A stretch of DNA of 64,000 nucleotides. Origin: Ceratodon purpureus (Eukaryota > Streptophyta > Bryopsida > Pseudoditrichales > Ditrichaceae). Each line of letters opens with the position of its first letter. Position 1 is the stretch's first letter. Location: assembly GCA_014871385.1 (NCBI GenBank), contig CM026428.1:17146437-17210436 (forward strand), in the 5' to 3' direction. Of this stretch, positions 36,506-47,898 are shown piece by piece. Made by a program: the position numbers and the translations under genes. The notes beneath the pieces were generated by a model. The model had not been told where the DNA came from. It saw only the letters and a list, made by a program, of their open reading frames with translations, and made no database searches.

Positions 36506-39500
36506 TTGCCACCTTGTGCTAACTTACTATCTCATGCACTTCCAATTATTCTTCATCTTCTTTCATCCACCCTTTTCCACTTTCAATTCCACACCTCACT
36601 GCTTCCTTCTTTCTTTCATCCATCTCTTTCACAAGCAATCATTTTCCTTCTTCTCCTCTCCTATGTTTACCATCATCCAAAATACCACTATACCACTACC
36701 ATCATGACATTTATCAATATTCATTCCAAAATATCATCTTCATTGTATGGTATTTCTAGAAACTTGCTTCTATTATATTGCATGTTTTATGATTTTCTTA
36801 CAAACTTCATTTTGGTTTATAAATCAACTGTAACCTTAAATTGACCTGACCTTAAATCAACCTACAATTGTCATTTCAATATTCATGTTTTGGATGATAT
36901 AGAGATTATAAAATGATCTTTCCATTTTATTGAAAATTTATCAATGTCCGCCCATTGCTTCTACAATTTGTAGAAGATGGTAACAAAAAAAGGAAAAACT
37001 AGATAACACAAAGTTACATGCATTTTTTATAAATCAAAAAATAAAATAAAAATTGCATTGATTCTTCAAGAAGGTAAAAAATAGACAAAAATGGGACTTT
37101 TTTTAGTATTATGTTTTTTTCATGTTTGAATATAAATTGTCTAATTGTTATGTTGTTGTGGAGTTTTCTTCCTTTCATTTAAGAAACATCTCCACTTATC
37201 ATAACTTTAAAAAGAATTTTACCTTGTGTGAATGTAAGTCAAAAAAATTCTACACTTAAATTGGTAGATTTACATGTTATTTTGTGTATTTGGAAGGAAG
37301 TAAGATGTATTAAAATTACAAAAAAGAACCATAATCACTCTTACTATAGTTTTTATTTGAAAAGACCCTAGATAAAAGCATAGAGAGGGTTGTAATGTAT
37401 GGGTTCTTTAATTTTTTAACATTCATTTAAAGCAATCTTTATTTTTAAAAGCATTTTTTTATTTAATGCATTTGCTTGATCTTCTCCATCTTGCTATTGA
37501 CCATAGTTAGAAGAATTTAAAAGAATTACTAAAGTAACAAGTTAATCACCTCCAAAATCTATTTTTAGAATTGCACGCAATGGAATTTAGTTTTATAAAT
37601 CGATGTTGGATTAAAGGCAAAATGTGTTGTAAGAAGGCACTAGAGCTATGAAGTTTGGTGAGTGATAGATGATGGCAAGGAGTCTTAATATGAAGTTTGC
37701 AACTCTAAACACTAGTGGGAAGGCTTCATAAGCAATGGCAAGTTTAAAGAGTGTCCATTTTAATTTGTGAGCAAAGTGGGTTTTTCAAAACCGTTTGGTT
37801 AAGCAAATGCAACTCGCGGTGATCTGTAGAAAGAAAAAACTACAATCAAGATTGAATTTAATAAATGCTAATTGGTAATTGTGAAAAATTTCAAAACATC
37901 AAGGTCATAGTTGGAAGTGATTTAAATCCTAAGCAAATTAATCCACTCTTTGTAGAGACTTCAAATCCGTTTTGAAAAGCGGATTGTATGAGTATTTATG
38001 CTTGAAGTCGTGTCAACACAACTTCAATTCAATGATACTATTCATAACTTCAAAAGAAGTTTTGTGGGACTTGGACTTCCATTGTTTGTGGACTAAGAAA
38101 TTTTAGATTAGCATAACTTTAGGAATCTTTTAAAAAAAATTGATTTGTAGAAGTCTTTCTTCACTAGCTTACTTCTTAAGGTTGTAATTTATAGTTGCTT
38201 GAAGATTAATTCAATTAATTTGTGATCTTATACACAAAAGGAATTGGTGCAACTTAAATTCATGTTGAATTAATAAGTAAATTTTTTAAGCAATAGGTTC
38301 TCCACTGTGTAATAAATTTTGTATATATTTGCATTTAAGATTTTTTATTTTTTATTTATAAAAATAGAGCTACATAACCAATATTTCATTTATCACCATA
38401 ATTGTTCTATCTATCCTATGACCTATTTTTTTGCACCCTTGGGGAGTTAAAACTTCAATTTCAACTATTTCAAAATTATCCTATCTTAATTCAAAAACCC
38501 TTTTGATCATTAAAATCATAGATCGATTGTGGCATACATAATATAGACATGAAGCAGACTGTTGGGATTTATATTGTTTTATGCTACTCTATATACCTAA
38601 AGAGGTCGAGTGACATGTAATGAAAAGGGATTGATGAAAACAAACAAAAATAGGAATGCATCATGTCTCCAACCTCTTAAATCCAAGATAGATAAGAATG
38701 CAAAGAATGACAAAATCACCTATGACCAACATGAGAAAATTGACCAAGGGGCAAGCATAGCATAAATGCACAAGGATAGAAGTTGCTAGGACGAAGAAGA
38801 AAGTAGATACGCCAAGACAATACATTACATTTATATATGCATACTCACAAAGGTAAAAAAAATATTGCATTTAGAAATGCTTGCTTATGAGGGCAATGAA
38901 AAGAGTTTAGAATCTTTAGTATTTGGACTAGAAAAAAAACAATAATGGTTTCTATGTAGAATTCTATAGCATATGAAAGCACAAATTAGATTTGTGAACC
39001 CAGAATTCCTATAATCAAACTACAGATATACTAGCTTCGAAAAAACATTCAAAGTCTATCTTAGTACACACAACTAAAGTATACACCTACAACCATCAAC
39101 GGAGATAATTGGGTTGTTTGAGAGTAATGGAATGGAGAAATACAACATACAAACAAAGCTCCCTAACATAGACAAGAAGAAGGCAACAATAAATGAATTG
39201 TTTGAATTGTGCGCATATCAATGTTGCCATGCATGTACAGGCGTGTAAAGGAGTGAATGGCCTCATCAAAATTGGGGATATGCTAGAATCCTTACTGGCT
39301 GCATTGTACTTGGTCAAAGTTCTCAAACATGCGCCAACTTCCAACAAGACGAGAAGAGCGTCATGTTGACTTTAAATGCAATATATTGATGGATAGATAG
39401 ATGATATCTTGGTGGTTGTTGACAAAAACTTTAAGTGGATAAGGAATAAGATTGCATCTTTGTGTTGCATTGAAGATGTATTTTGTGAAGAATCAAGGTG

Positions 39501-42300
39501 TTTAATGTGGTGGGAGGTTTTGTGAGAGTGTGCCCGCAAATATGAGGTAATGGATGTATAGTAGTGATTTGGATGTAAAGAATTCTTGGTCGTAGATGGT
39601 GTTGATGTATATGAAAGAATTTATGTAGATGAAGGAGAAAAATTTGATTTAAGATGTGTGCAAGGTGAGTGGTTGTGAGTTGCAGAGAAAACAATTGGAT
39701 TAGATGTTGATATCCAAGTTTGAATTAGATTACGGCAAAGATAATTTAAATATTATCATTGTTTGTTTTTGCTTGCATGGGTGTGTTTGTAGAAGGTAAG
39801 ACAAAGGTCCAAAGTTTGTTTCAATGCCACCACAGAGGAGTAGAAGTAATTAAAGGGCACCACTTTAATGATGAATATGATACATTTTGGTTTTTTATTG
39901 TAGGTGTTGTTGTAGATTTTGTAAGTCATACTTATTGACGAGAAAATATTTGGCAAAGAAAGAAAGTGTTAAGGTTAGTAAATTAGTTGTGTTTTGTAAT
40001 AACTATTTTCTATGTTTAGCATGTGTGTAATAAATGTTGTCTTGGTGGATAAGATGGAATATACATGTATATGTGTTGAGTTCTATTGGAGATATGTAGG
40101 TATTGAAAGATATGGTTTTCAATTGTAGTATAATAGCGGATTTTGGTGTTGTTGTTGTTTAAAATTAGTTTTAATTAATAGTGTTATGAAGCTTCAAGTC
40201 AATTCTCAATGCACCATGAGAAGAGAACATAGACTCTTTGTCTTTTTGTTGTGTTTCAAAATTGTGTGATTGTTGTGTAATATACTCTTCTTTGATTTAC
40301 AAAAAAAAGATTGGACCAATAGATTTTAGTTCATATGATAAGAAACCATATGTCTATATGATTTAAATTGATGATTGGAATGGGTTGGAGGATTTTGCAA
40401 TCGTATTAATGTCTATAGCTTGGATTTTATGGTGATAAGTATGGATAGAATTGGAATATGTGCTTAAGATGTGTTGCTAGGATAATTATGGTGTCAGATA
40501 TAGGATGGATATGTCTTTGGGTCGGACATGTTTGGACGAAGCCATAGAGTGATTAAGTATAAGGTATATTAAAACCTTGAGGAATTTGAGCAAGATGTTA
40601 AAGTTGTCTAAGAGAGGCCATATAATATGTTAGATAGATATAATTGTTGCAGTATTTGCGGAAATGAATGTTTGAATATTATGTACTCAAAAACTTTAGG
40701 GGCTGGTATAGCCACTTGGAGACGAGATGGTAGCATTTCTTTGGAGATTCTAGTTGAAAATTAATTGCTTCATAAACAAAAAATGAAAACCCAAGATATG
40801 AGAGGTCTCAAGCATGTAAGCTTGGTAGTAGGATGTATTAACTACTAATGCATGTGTCGGTATTGTTCGAGCATTGATATTTGTTGGCATTGACATGACC
40901 GAGGATTGAGGCATTGGTTGGGCATTTTGATGTTCTATTAGAGGTCTGTTCAAAGTGCAATAATGTATAGAAGTTTATCGCTAATATGCGTTTATGGCAC
41001 AATTTGAGCCTTCTATAAATTTGCTTGAGCTCTCAAGTTATAGCTAGTCTTTCAGAAAATATGACATTTTTGAAAAGGAGGTTGTTTGAAGTGTAGATGA
41101 TAATTGCTATGTCTTGCTCGCCTTCTACATTGATTTACTACATAGAGTAGCTTTCTTATTCCACGAAGCTAGTGACTCATACTTCTACTTGAAAATAGAG
41201 TGTATGTCAAATCAGGAGCCTTCTTATATAAAGTAGAGGTATACTCAATTCATTTGTAACGCTAATTATGTGCCTTCTCTCCATCTCTCTTAGAGCTCTT
41301 TTCCAAGCAAATTATTAGCCGAGCAGCTTTTAACCTGTGAACGGAATAACTTACTGCTTTTACTCGGGACTTCGTCTTTAATTGTACCTAATGATGTGAC
41401 CATGTGTGCTAATATTGTATGTATATTGACGACCAAAATGGAAAGATTTGATGTGAGGTTTTCTAAATTTGGAGTGAGAATTGTTGTTTTTATTTAAAAT
41501 GGTTTTTTGTGGTTGTTGTAGAGGTGTTTGTATATGGTAATTTTTGGTGCTTTGAAGCGGGTCAAAGGAGGTATGATGTAAGAGATTATAGATGGGATAT
41601 CAAGGATTGAGTGGAAGATGGTATGACTCATGATGTAAGTGGTGATCAAAGACTTTTAGAAATTGCTTATCATTTCAATTGAGACTTGGAAGCTAAACGG
41701 GATGTGTATGAAAGAAGGAAGACAAGTACAAATTTGGAGGTATTTGGTTAAGGATTTGGAAGTACTTGGCTAAGGATATGGTGTAATTAGACTTTTAATA
41801 ATATAACTTGCCTTCGATACCGTACGTTACTAGCAACTTGGACACTCTTTCGCCTAACAATTAATTAAAGTGCAAATGTGGTTATGCAATTCAAAAAAAA
41901 AAATCTCAAAGTTGGGTAGTTATAACCTACACTTTATAGTGTATTCTTCAAAACCACTACATTCCACCACTAGCACTATAATTATCTTTAATTCTTTTGG
42001 ACAAATAGATTCAAGAATTTCCATAAAACTTAGGCAAAGTTGTAAACAATTATTTTCTACCTAAGCTACTAGTAACCTACAGTATAGCTTGACCTCCTAC
42101 AGCTTGACCTAGTCCCAATGATAGGTCGGACACTCCTCACCTCTTCTTCCATCCTTGTGTATGGATTCATTTTGAAAACTCAAGTTTATTTTTGAAAGGA
42201 AAGACCCTCCATTAGACTGGGGGGTCTAATTGGTTAATTTAAGTCAACTTTAACATCTTCTGTAATTTTATTAATCAATAAAAATGTAGGGTCTTTTCGC
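36506..42300. other. Long AT-rich gene-free stretch
   Basis: No frame exceeds about 90 codons and none resembles a known family. Short blocks hint at decayed retroelement coding sequence, but I cannot name one. No structural repeat or RNA gene seen. Confidence 0.45.
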
Positions 42301-43686
42301 CCCTTCAATAGTTGCAGCTTAGGCCCTTTCGTCACGCGATCAGGGCGAGGTTTACCGCCTGAAGAAAATTTGTGTGCCCGAAGATCACAAACTTCACTCT
42401 TCTCCGTACTGAAATGTGAAAACGATAGTCATTGTCCCTTCCAGTAAATGGACTAAGCATACAAACTCATTCTTACCAATAAAAGTACATCACTTTGATA
42501 CAATCTATTCGTGTTTCATACCGAGAACTTCGTGCCTACACACCGATTTCGACATGAGTTCAGATTTCATTTATCTAAATCAACCTCTAACTTTACACAA
42601 TACTGTGACAAACAAGTCATGACAGCGGTGGATCCAAGCATATCGATTCGCTCCCAAACACTTCCCAGTTGAAAGAATCGGAGTAAAACACCCATCCGCT
42701 ACACACAACTCATACATGCAAGCCGCAGTATCAGCATGCCCAGAATATAAAGCGAGCCTAGGAAAAAAATATCACGAAAGACGAAAATAAATATCACTCG
42801 TTGCTGGGAAATCTAAAACACACCTTTGAGCAAGTTTGTACTGGAGCGTTCAAAACCAATCATCTACAACGGAAAGGGAAGGGACAAGGAACAACCGGAG
42901 AATCACAAACCTCCACAAACAAAAACTCCAATCACTATTCAGGTTAGTGTGTTCCTTCCAGATGAAATAATAAAATAAACATAGGACTCCAAGACGGAGA
43001 GCATTCACAAACCAGGGTGGAGAGGTCCTCCAATGACCCGCATTATGCAAAGCCCTGAGCTCCTAAAAATTGCCCCAACACATGCCTTGTTAAGCGCCAA
43101 CCAGAATGCAAGCAACCATCTGATCGACACCCCGCACGGATACGATATCCATGTCCTCAAAGGCCTACGCCTCAGCCCTCATTCATACACATGGTCGGAA
43201 GCCTTGGACATCTACACCACTCATTTGGAGCCCTCCATACGCTGCCAGTCCAACGTCCCATCCTGGTGCTAGGCTCGAACTTCGCATCTCTTGGGACGCC
43301 AACACCTATACCGCAGGCGCCCGGGTTTCGCACCTACTGGCACTCATGAACGTTATGAACTTCGTACTCCACCAGCCAGCCCGTCACTGGTACGCCTTTA
43401 GACAGCTCCCTGATCCCTCGTATCCTCTCTTTCTCTACCCGTTCCTTTCATTCTGGCATGTGCAGAAGGGGACCACCGTCGCGCAACCGACGTCAAATAA
43501 ACGCAACAGAACTACTCTAGAAGAAAAGCCATACAGCCCTTCACACTTCCTAGCTAACAGATCGGAATCGAGCACCAGAAGCATCTACAGTGGCGGAGTC
43601 AGGGCGGTCACTGGCCCCATGCTCACTGCCTCCGGAGAGACGCACATCAGAAAACTGAAATACCTGGCATGCGCAACCAACCACGC
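42301..43686. other. 3' flank of the NMT gene with a SINE-like segment
   Basis: Composition rises to GC-balanced from about 43.0 kb. On the minus strand AGTTCGAGCCT at about 43,271-43,281 is one base from the RNA polymerase III B box. It is preceded by GGCGTCCCAAGAGATGCGA and a CCCGGGCGCCTGC stretch typical of tRNA-derived repeats. The 179-codon plus-strand frame across 43,151-43,690 runs through this segment antisense to the NMT transcript and is probably spurious. Confidence 0.35.
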
Positions 43687-45003
43687 CTAGAGCAGCACGA
43701 GCCCCATCTCAGCTGGTTTCAACGGTGCCCGGAGCCGGTAGTTGTACAAGTAGTAATGCAGCTGCCCATCGCCGGGACCGAACTTCAGCTCCTTAAGAAA
43801 ACTCTCGTTTTGCATCACATCCAGCGCGTTGAACACATCGTAATCCCTCTGCTTCGCCATCACCAGCACGTCGCTCATTAGTTGCAGGAGCGGCGTCGAA
43901 GTCGCCACATTGTAGTACGAGTACGCCGCCTTCAGCAACGAATAATTCTGGTTCCCGATGATGGTCGAGGGAAGCGTGTAGAAACTCGCAAAGTCCGTGA
44001 TCTCGTGAGACTCGGAATTCTCCACCACGAAGCTGTTGATCACATTGTCGATGGGCAGGAGCAAGTACTCCACATCGTCCTCCGAGAAGTGGGGCGCCAC
44101 TTGGAACTGCGCTAGGTACGTCTGCAACAGTCTCGTCACGGCCGCGACATCCCGTCTCTCCATCGGCCTGAACCCAGGTGTGGCGGCCTCGTCGGGCAGC
44201 CGGTACAGCTTGATCGTCCGGCTCATCGTCATGCGGGGTGCCAACCTCGAGAATCCCACGTCGATCAACTTTTTGGGGTTCAGGGGCCGGTGCCAGTACT
44301 GGCAGGTGGATATGGGCGTCGGAAGGACCACCCCCGCTGTATACGCCGCCTGCCACATATCCTCCAAGTGAACGCGTCGCGTCACCTCCTTGATCAGCAC
44401 CGGGGCCAGCCGCTTCGACCGTAGCTTCTTGTGCACGCACAGAAAGTTGATCTCTGCCATCGGCACAACGGTCTCGTGCGCGCGGATCTTCGCGGGGATG
44501 CCCGTGATGAATGCCACCAGCTTCTTCGAGCTCTTGGCACGGACGCCGATGTGCCAACTCGGAAAGTAACCCGGCGGGTTGAGTGCCCACCGCAAAAATG
44601 CCACCGAGTAATCAAACCGAAACATGTTGTCGTCGTCCTCCACGTAGTTGTTGGTGAGTAGAGTGTAAACCTCCCGCATCGTCTGCTCATCCGTGAGATC
44701 ACACGTACACCACTCGTAAGTGCTGGGCAGGTTGTAGGGCTCTTGCCGCACCTCCGACAGCGGCTGCGAGGGCTCGATCGGCCCCTCCCCAACGCCATCC
44801 TGGTACTTCCCCACAGGTTGAGTCTCCCAGAACAAGTGCCGCTTCTCGTTCTCCAAAGTCGCGCCCTTTTGGAGCTTTCGGGTGACGGAATCCACCGAGG
44901 AGGGGTGCCCCATCGCCATGAGGCTGCCATCCTTAGGCGCCTGGTCCTCCGAGGGCGAGGGCGCCGTCGCCCCGTTATCCGACTTGTTGCCGGATCCCAC
45001 CAT
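43687..45003 (-). CDS. NMT1: Glycylpeptide N-tetradecanoyltransferase (N-myristoyltransferase), intronless
   Basis: Transfers myristate from myristoyl-CoA to the N-terminal glycine of cytosolic proteins (ARF GTPases, calcium-dependent kinases and others). Start chosen at ATG 45,003 (MVGSGNKSDNG); the frame upstream has only non-ATG codons. The product is 438 residues, typical for plants. After a variable, Ser/Pro-rich N-terminal tail come FWETQPV, the acyl-CoA-binding segment with EINFLCVHKKLRSKRLAPV (about residues 186-205) followed by LIKEVTRR, YTAGVVLPTPISTCQYWHRP, and the peptide-binding half with FVVEN, TDFASFYTLPST and FGPGDGQLHYYLYNYR. The chain ends GLVLL; in this family the C-terminal carboxylate itself acts in catalysis, so an intact end matters. 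GC content is high compared with surrounding DNA. The reading frame is intact. Being intronless, it could be a retrocopy, though many moss genes lack introns. Confidence 0.96.
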   Translation of the reverse strand: MVGSGNKSDNGATAPSPSEDQAPKDGSLMAMGHPSSVDSVTRKLQKGATLENEKRHLFWETQPVGKYQDGVGEGPIEPSQPLSEVRQEPYNLPSTYEWCTCDLTDEQTMREVYTLLTNNYVEDDDNMFRFDYSVAFLRWALNPPGYFPSWHIGVRAKSSKKLVAFITGIPAKIRAHETVVPMAEINFLCVHKKLRSKRLAPVLIKEVTRRVHLEDMWQAAYTAGVVLPTPISTCQYWHRPLNPKKLIDVGFSRLAPRMTMSRTIKLYRLPDEAATPGFRPMERRDVAAVTRLLQTYLAQFQVAPHFSEDDVEYLLLPIDNVINSFVVENSESHEITDFASFYTLPSTIIGNQNYSLLKAAYSYYNVATSTPLLQLMSDVLVMAKQRDYDVFNALDVMQNESFLKELKFGPGDGQLHYYLYNYRLRAPLKPAEMGLVLL

Positions 45004-45850
45004 GGTGCGCAATTCGGGTGCGCCCTCCGCCGGACGGGGCGTGCAGTGGCTCCGGTTACAAGGGCTGCGAGTGTACTAGCGCGGGCGCTGCAGCAGCGGG
45101 CATGAAACCCTAGAAGCAATAAGGACGAGAGAAAATGAGACACGAGGGATGACCTAATCCCAATCCCGATAGTCCAATCCAGAAGAGCAGCGGGGTTGCA
45201 TTAGGGTTGCAAGGAGGGAAGAAGGCAAGACAGAAAGAAAGAAGGGTGAGATTGGTGGCAAGGCAGGCAACTTCCGGGCAGAGGGAGGGGCGGAGGGCCA
45301 GGTGCAAGCAAAGCAAGAGGCGCAACGAAATGTGTTGGAGCGGAGAGGGCTGTGTGATAGTCTCACCTGGAAATGAATTGGTGAAGGGTGGGAAGGGATG
45401 GCCCTGAATGCTGAGTGGTGCGTGGCGATTGCGCCCTCCTAAATTGCGCAAAGTGGTGGTGGTGGCGGTGGTGCGGAGGTCGGCAGCAGACAGAGGGGAA
45501 GGAGAGGAGAGGAGAGGAGAGGCAGAGTGAGGGACGCAGCTGAAGAGAGCGATGCGATGCGATGCGATGCGAGGCCAAGGCAAGGCACAGCAGTGACGCT
45601 CAGGTGGGAGGTCGGACTGCAATTGTTGGAGTGCGATGGGACATGGTCGATGAAGGGTCTGATGCAAGGGACTCCTCCTCCGTCGTCCCTCAGACTCCCT
45701 CTCCCTCCCTTCTCCCTCCTTCCTCCCTCCGTGGGTGGGGCCCACTCCACTGGGTCCCTCCCGAGTGCTTCTTCCGCTCTGGAATCTGCCTGCCCCAACT
45801 TCCTTAGGGTTCCTCCTCCTTAAGGCCAGGCTCTTTCATCGTCCCAGGAC
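45004..45850. promoter_or_regulatory. NMT upstream region with simple repeats
   Basis: Purine- and pyrimidine-rich tracts occur, including (GGAGA)n at 45,501-45,522 and (GCGAT)n at about 45,549-45,572, then CT-rich blocks near 45,690-45,730. It is the probable promoter and 5' UTR of the NMT gene. The long frames on both strands here are composition artefacts. Confidence 0.45.
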
Positions 45851-47540
45851 CGGGCCATCCCCCCTCAGGCTCTCCTCTGCACTTTGCATTCTTACATATG
45901 CCACATCTTCACACCACATGGATTGTCTTCAATCCATGTCCCACCAGGATAGGATAGCCTCACACATGCTGCATTGGTTCCGTACTTGAGTATTAACGTA
46001 CGGTATTTTACACTCAGTTTTCATTATAAATATTTAAAAATATCAAAAATAGTCCTTTTAAGAAATTATACATCAACGCTAGGGAAAAAAAAATTAACCC
46101 CTAAAGGACTCTCAATGTTTTTCCCTCAAAACTTACACATATTACTTCTAGGTAAAGCAAGCTAATTCTTTTGACATTGTGACTATTTTTTACTGAATCC
46201 AATTGTAGAATCTTATAAGTTTTTTAGCCCATCCTTGTTGCCCTTGGTTTGGATTGAAATCTTAAAACATCATAATTCTTGTAGAATTCATCAAAATTTC
46301 ATAGAAATTGTTTTCTTTGAAAAGTCTTACAAATATCTACCTTCACTCCAATTTTGGAAAAATAAAATAAAATAATAATTGAGGTGATAAAAACCTGCCC
46401 GAATTTTGCAAAAAATTACTTTGGTCCTTATAGTCCTCATGAGACTAAAATGGAAGAGTGTTGAAACGTACCAAATAACATTACATGGCAAGAATACATT
46501 AAACAACAAATCAAACAATTGTAGGAATCCACATACTCCGCACAAACTCTGGTCAACAATTACAAGTCCACATACAAATCTAACTTGTAAAAAAACATGC
46601 AAATAAGGTTTTTACTAATGACATTAGAGAAGATAAGTGAATATTATGAGAAGCTAAACGAAGGAACAATTATCACTCTTTAATGGATATTGTATAGAGT
46701 GGCTATGAAAGTTGAATGATATTTTGGATGAAAGTTGAACTTATGAATATTTATTTAAAAAAAAAATCAATTTGAAACTTATAAATATTCAATTTAGAAG
46801 TATTAGAAATCATTTTGGAAGTATTTGGAACCATTTTCAAAAATAATTAAAAATTTAACAACACATCAATGAAGCTACTCATAATCTATGGTATGGCCTA
46901 ATCCATTGTGTCGCTAAGGTGTATATTTTAATTGAAAATGCTTCAAAAGTGAATATGATGATCTAAACCATATCACTAGAGACTTCAAAGGCAATGTATC
47001 GCTTATACATTTGACTTATAAATTACTTATAAGATTAAATAGGAATACATTCTTCAAATTGTATGATTATTTAGCAAATAGTACATTATTGATAACTATT
47101 TTTATAAAGGAATAATCAATATTAGAAAAAATCATTTGATTATTCTTTTTATGATAATATATATATATTTTTAAAAATACATTTTTAGTAAGACAAGATA
47201 ATACATTCTATTACACAAGAACAACATATTTGGCTAAAACTACAAAAGTGTAAAATAGCTAATGTCTTGAAAGAAATCATTTTTAGAAATTAGTTGCATA
47301 CCATGTAAACTAGAAGATATCATTACAGATCAGTGACTCGATATCAAACACAGTGATTTTTTTTGGAATTGTTGTGAATTCCGTGTTGAAGAATCCAAAA
47401 ATCCATTAAAATGCGTGTAATTTATATGATGGATTAGAATGAAACAGAAATGGTTGCACAGAGCACTGGATATAATGGTTGTAGAGGATAAATAAGTTGT
47501 TAACTTACATTGCACAAGTCTAGAAAGATGGAATCTGTGA
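45851..47540. other. AT-rich spacer between NMT and carboxypeptidase genes
   Basis: No gene or repeat family recognised. Confidence 0.4.
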
Positions 47541-47898
47541 TGAGAGAGATCGCACTGCACTGCACTGCACTGCCCTACAGTGCCCTGTGTGGGCCCACCA
47601 CTCATCCATCCATCTCATAGCATATCCATCCATCCATGGGGCTCTGCATCTTTCAGTGCATCTCACAACTCCTCCCTCCCTCACTCACGTTTGCCCACGC
47701 ATGCCAATGCCATTGAAACGTCTGGGCTCACATAGCCTTGCCTAGTTGCGTTGCAGCCTTGCCTTCCCTTGCAGTCTTCCCTTGCAGTCTTCCCTTGCAG
47801 TCTTGCGTTGCAGCCTTGCGTTGCAGCCTTGCGTTGGCGTGCTTCCCATCTCTTCTGCACTCCCTCCCTCCCTGCATCTAAGTTATCATAGCATAGTT
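47541..47898 (+). repeat. Repeat-rich leader of the carboxypeptidase gene, with a 13-bp minisatellite
   Basis: (CACTG)n at about 47,552-47,573 is followed by five head-to-tail 13-bp units at 47,771-47,835. Two units read GCAGTCTTCCCTT and the later ones GCAGYCTTGCGTT. They end 63 bp before the carboxypeptidase start codon, so they are probably transcribed in its 5' UTR. Confidence 0.8.

Noticed and set aside
35297..36844. Several frames of 80-237 codons on both strands
   Set aside because: They consist of translated microsatellites (Pro, Leu, Ser or Arg runs) with no family resemblance.
43151..43690. 179-codon plus-strand ORF
   Set aside because: It overlaps the end of NMT antisense, crosses a SINE-like segment and has no recognisable domain.
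43687..45012. NMT start at 45,012 (three codons earlier)
   Set aside because: The codon there is TTG; a plant nuclear gene should start at the ATG at 45,001-45,003.
47771..47835. CRISPR-like array
   Set aside because: The repeats are contiguous 13-bp units without spacers, in a plant nuclear sequence.
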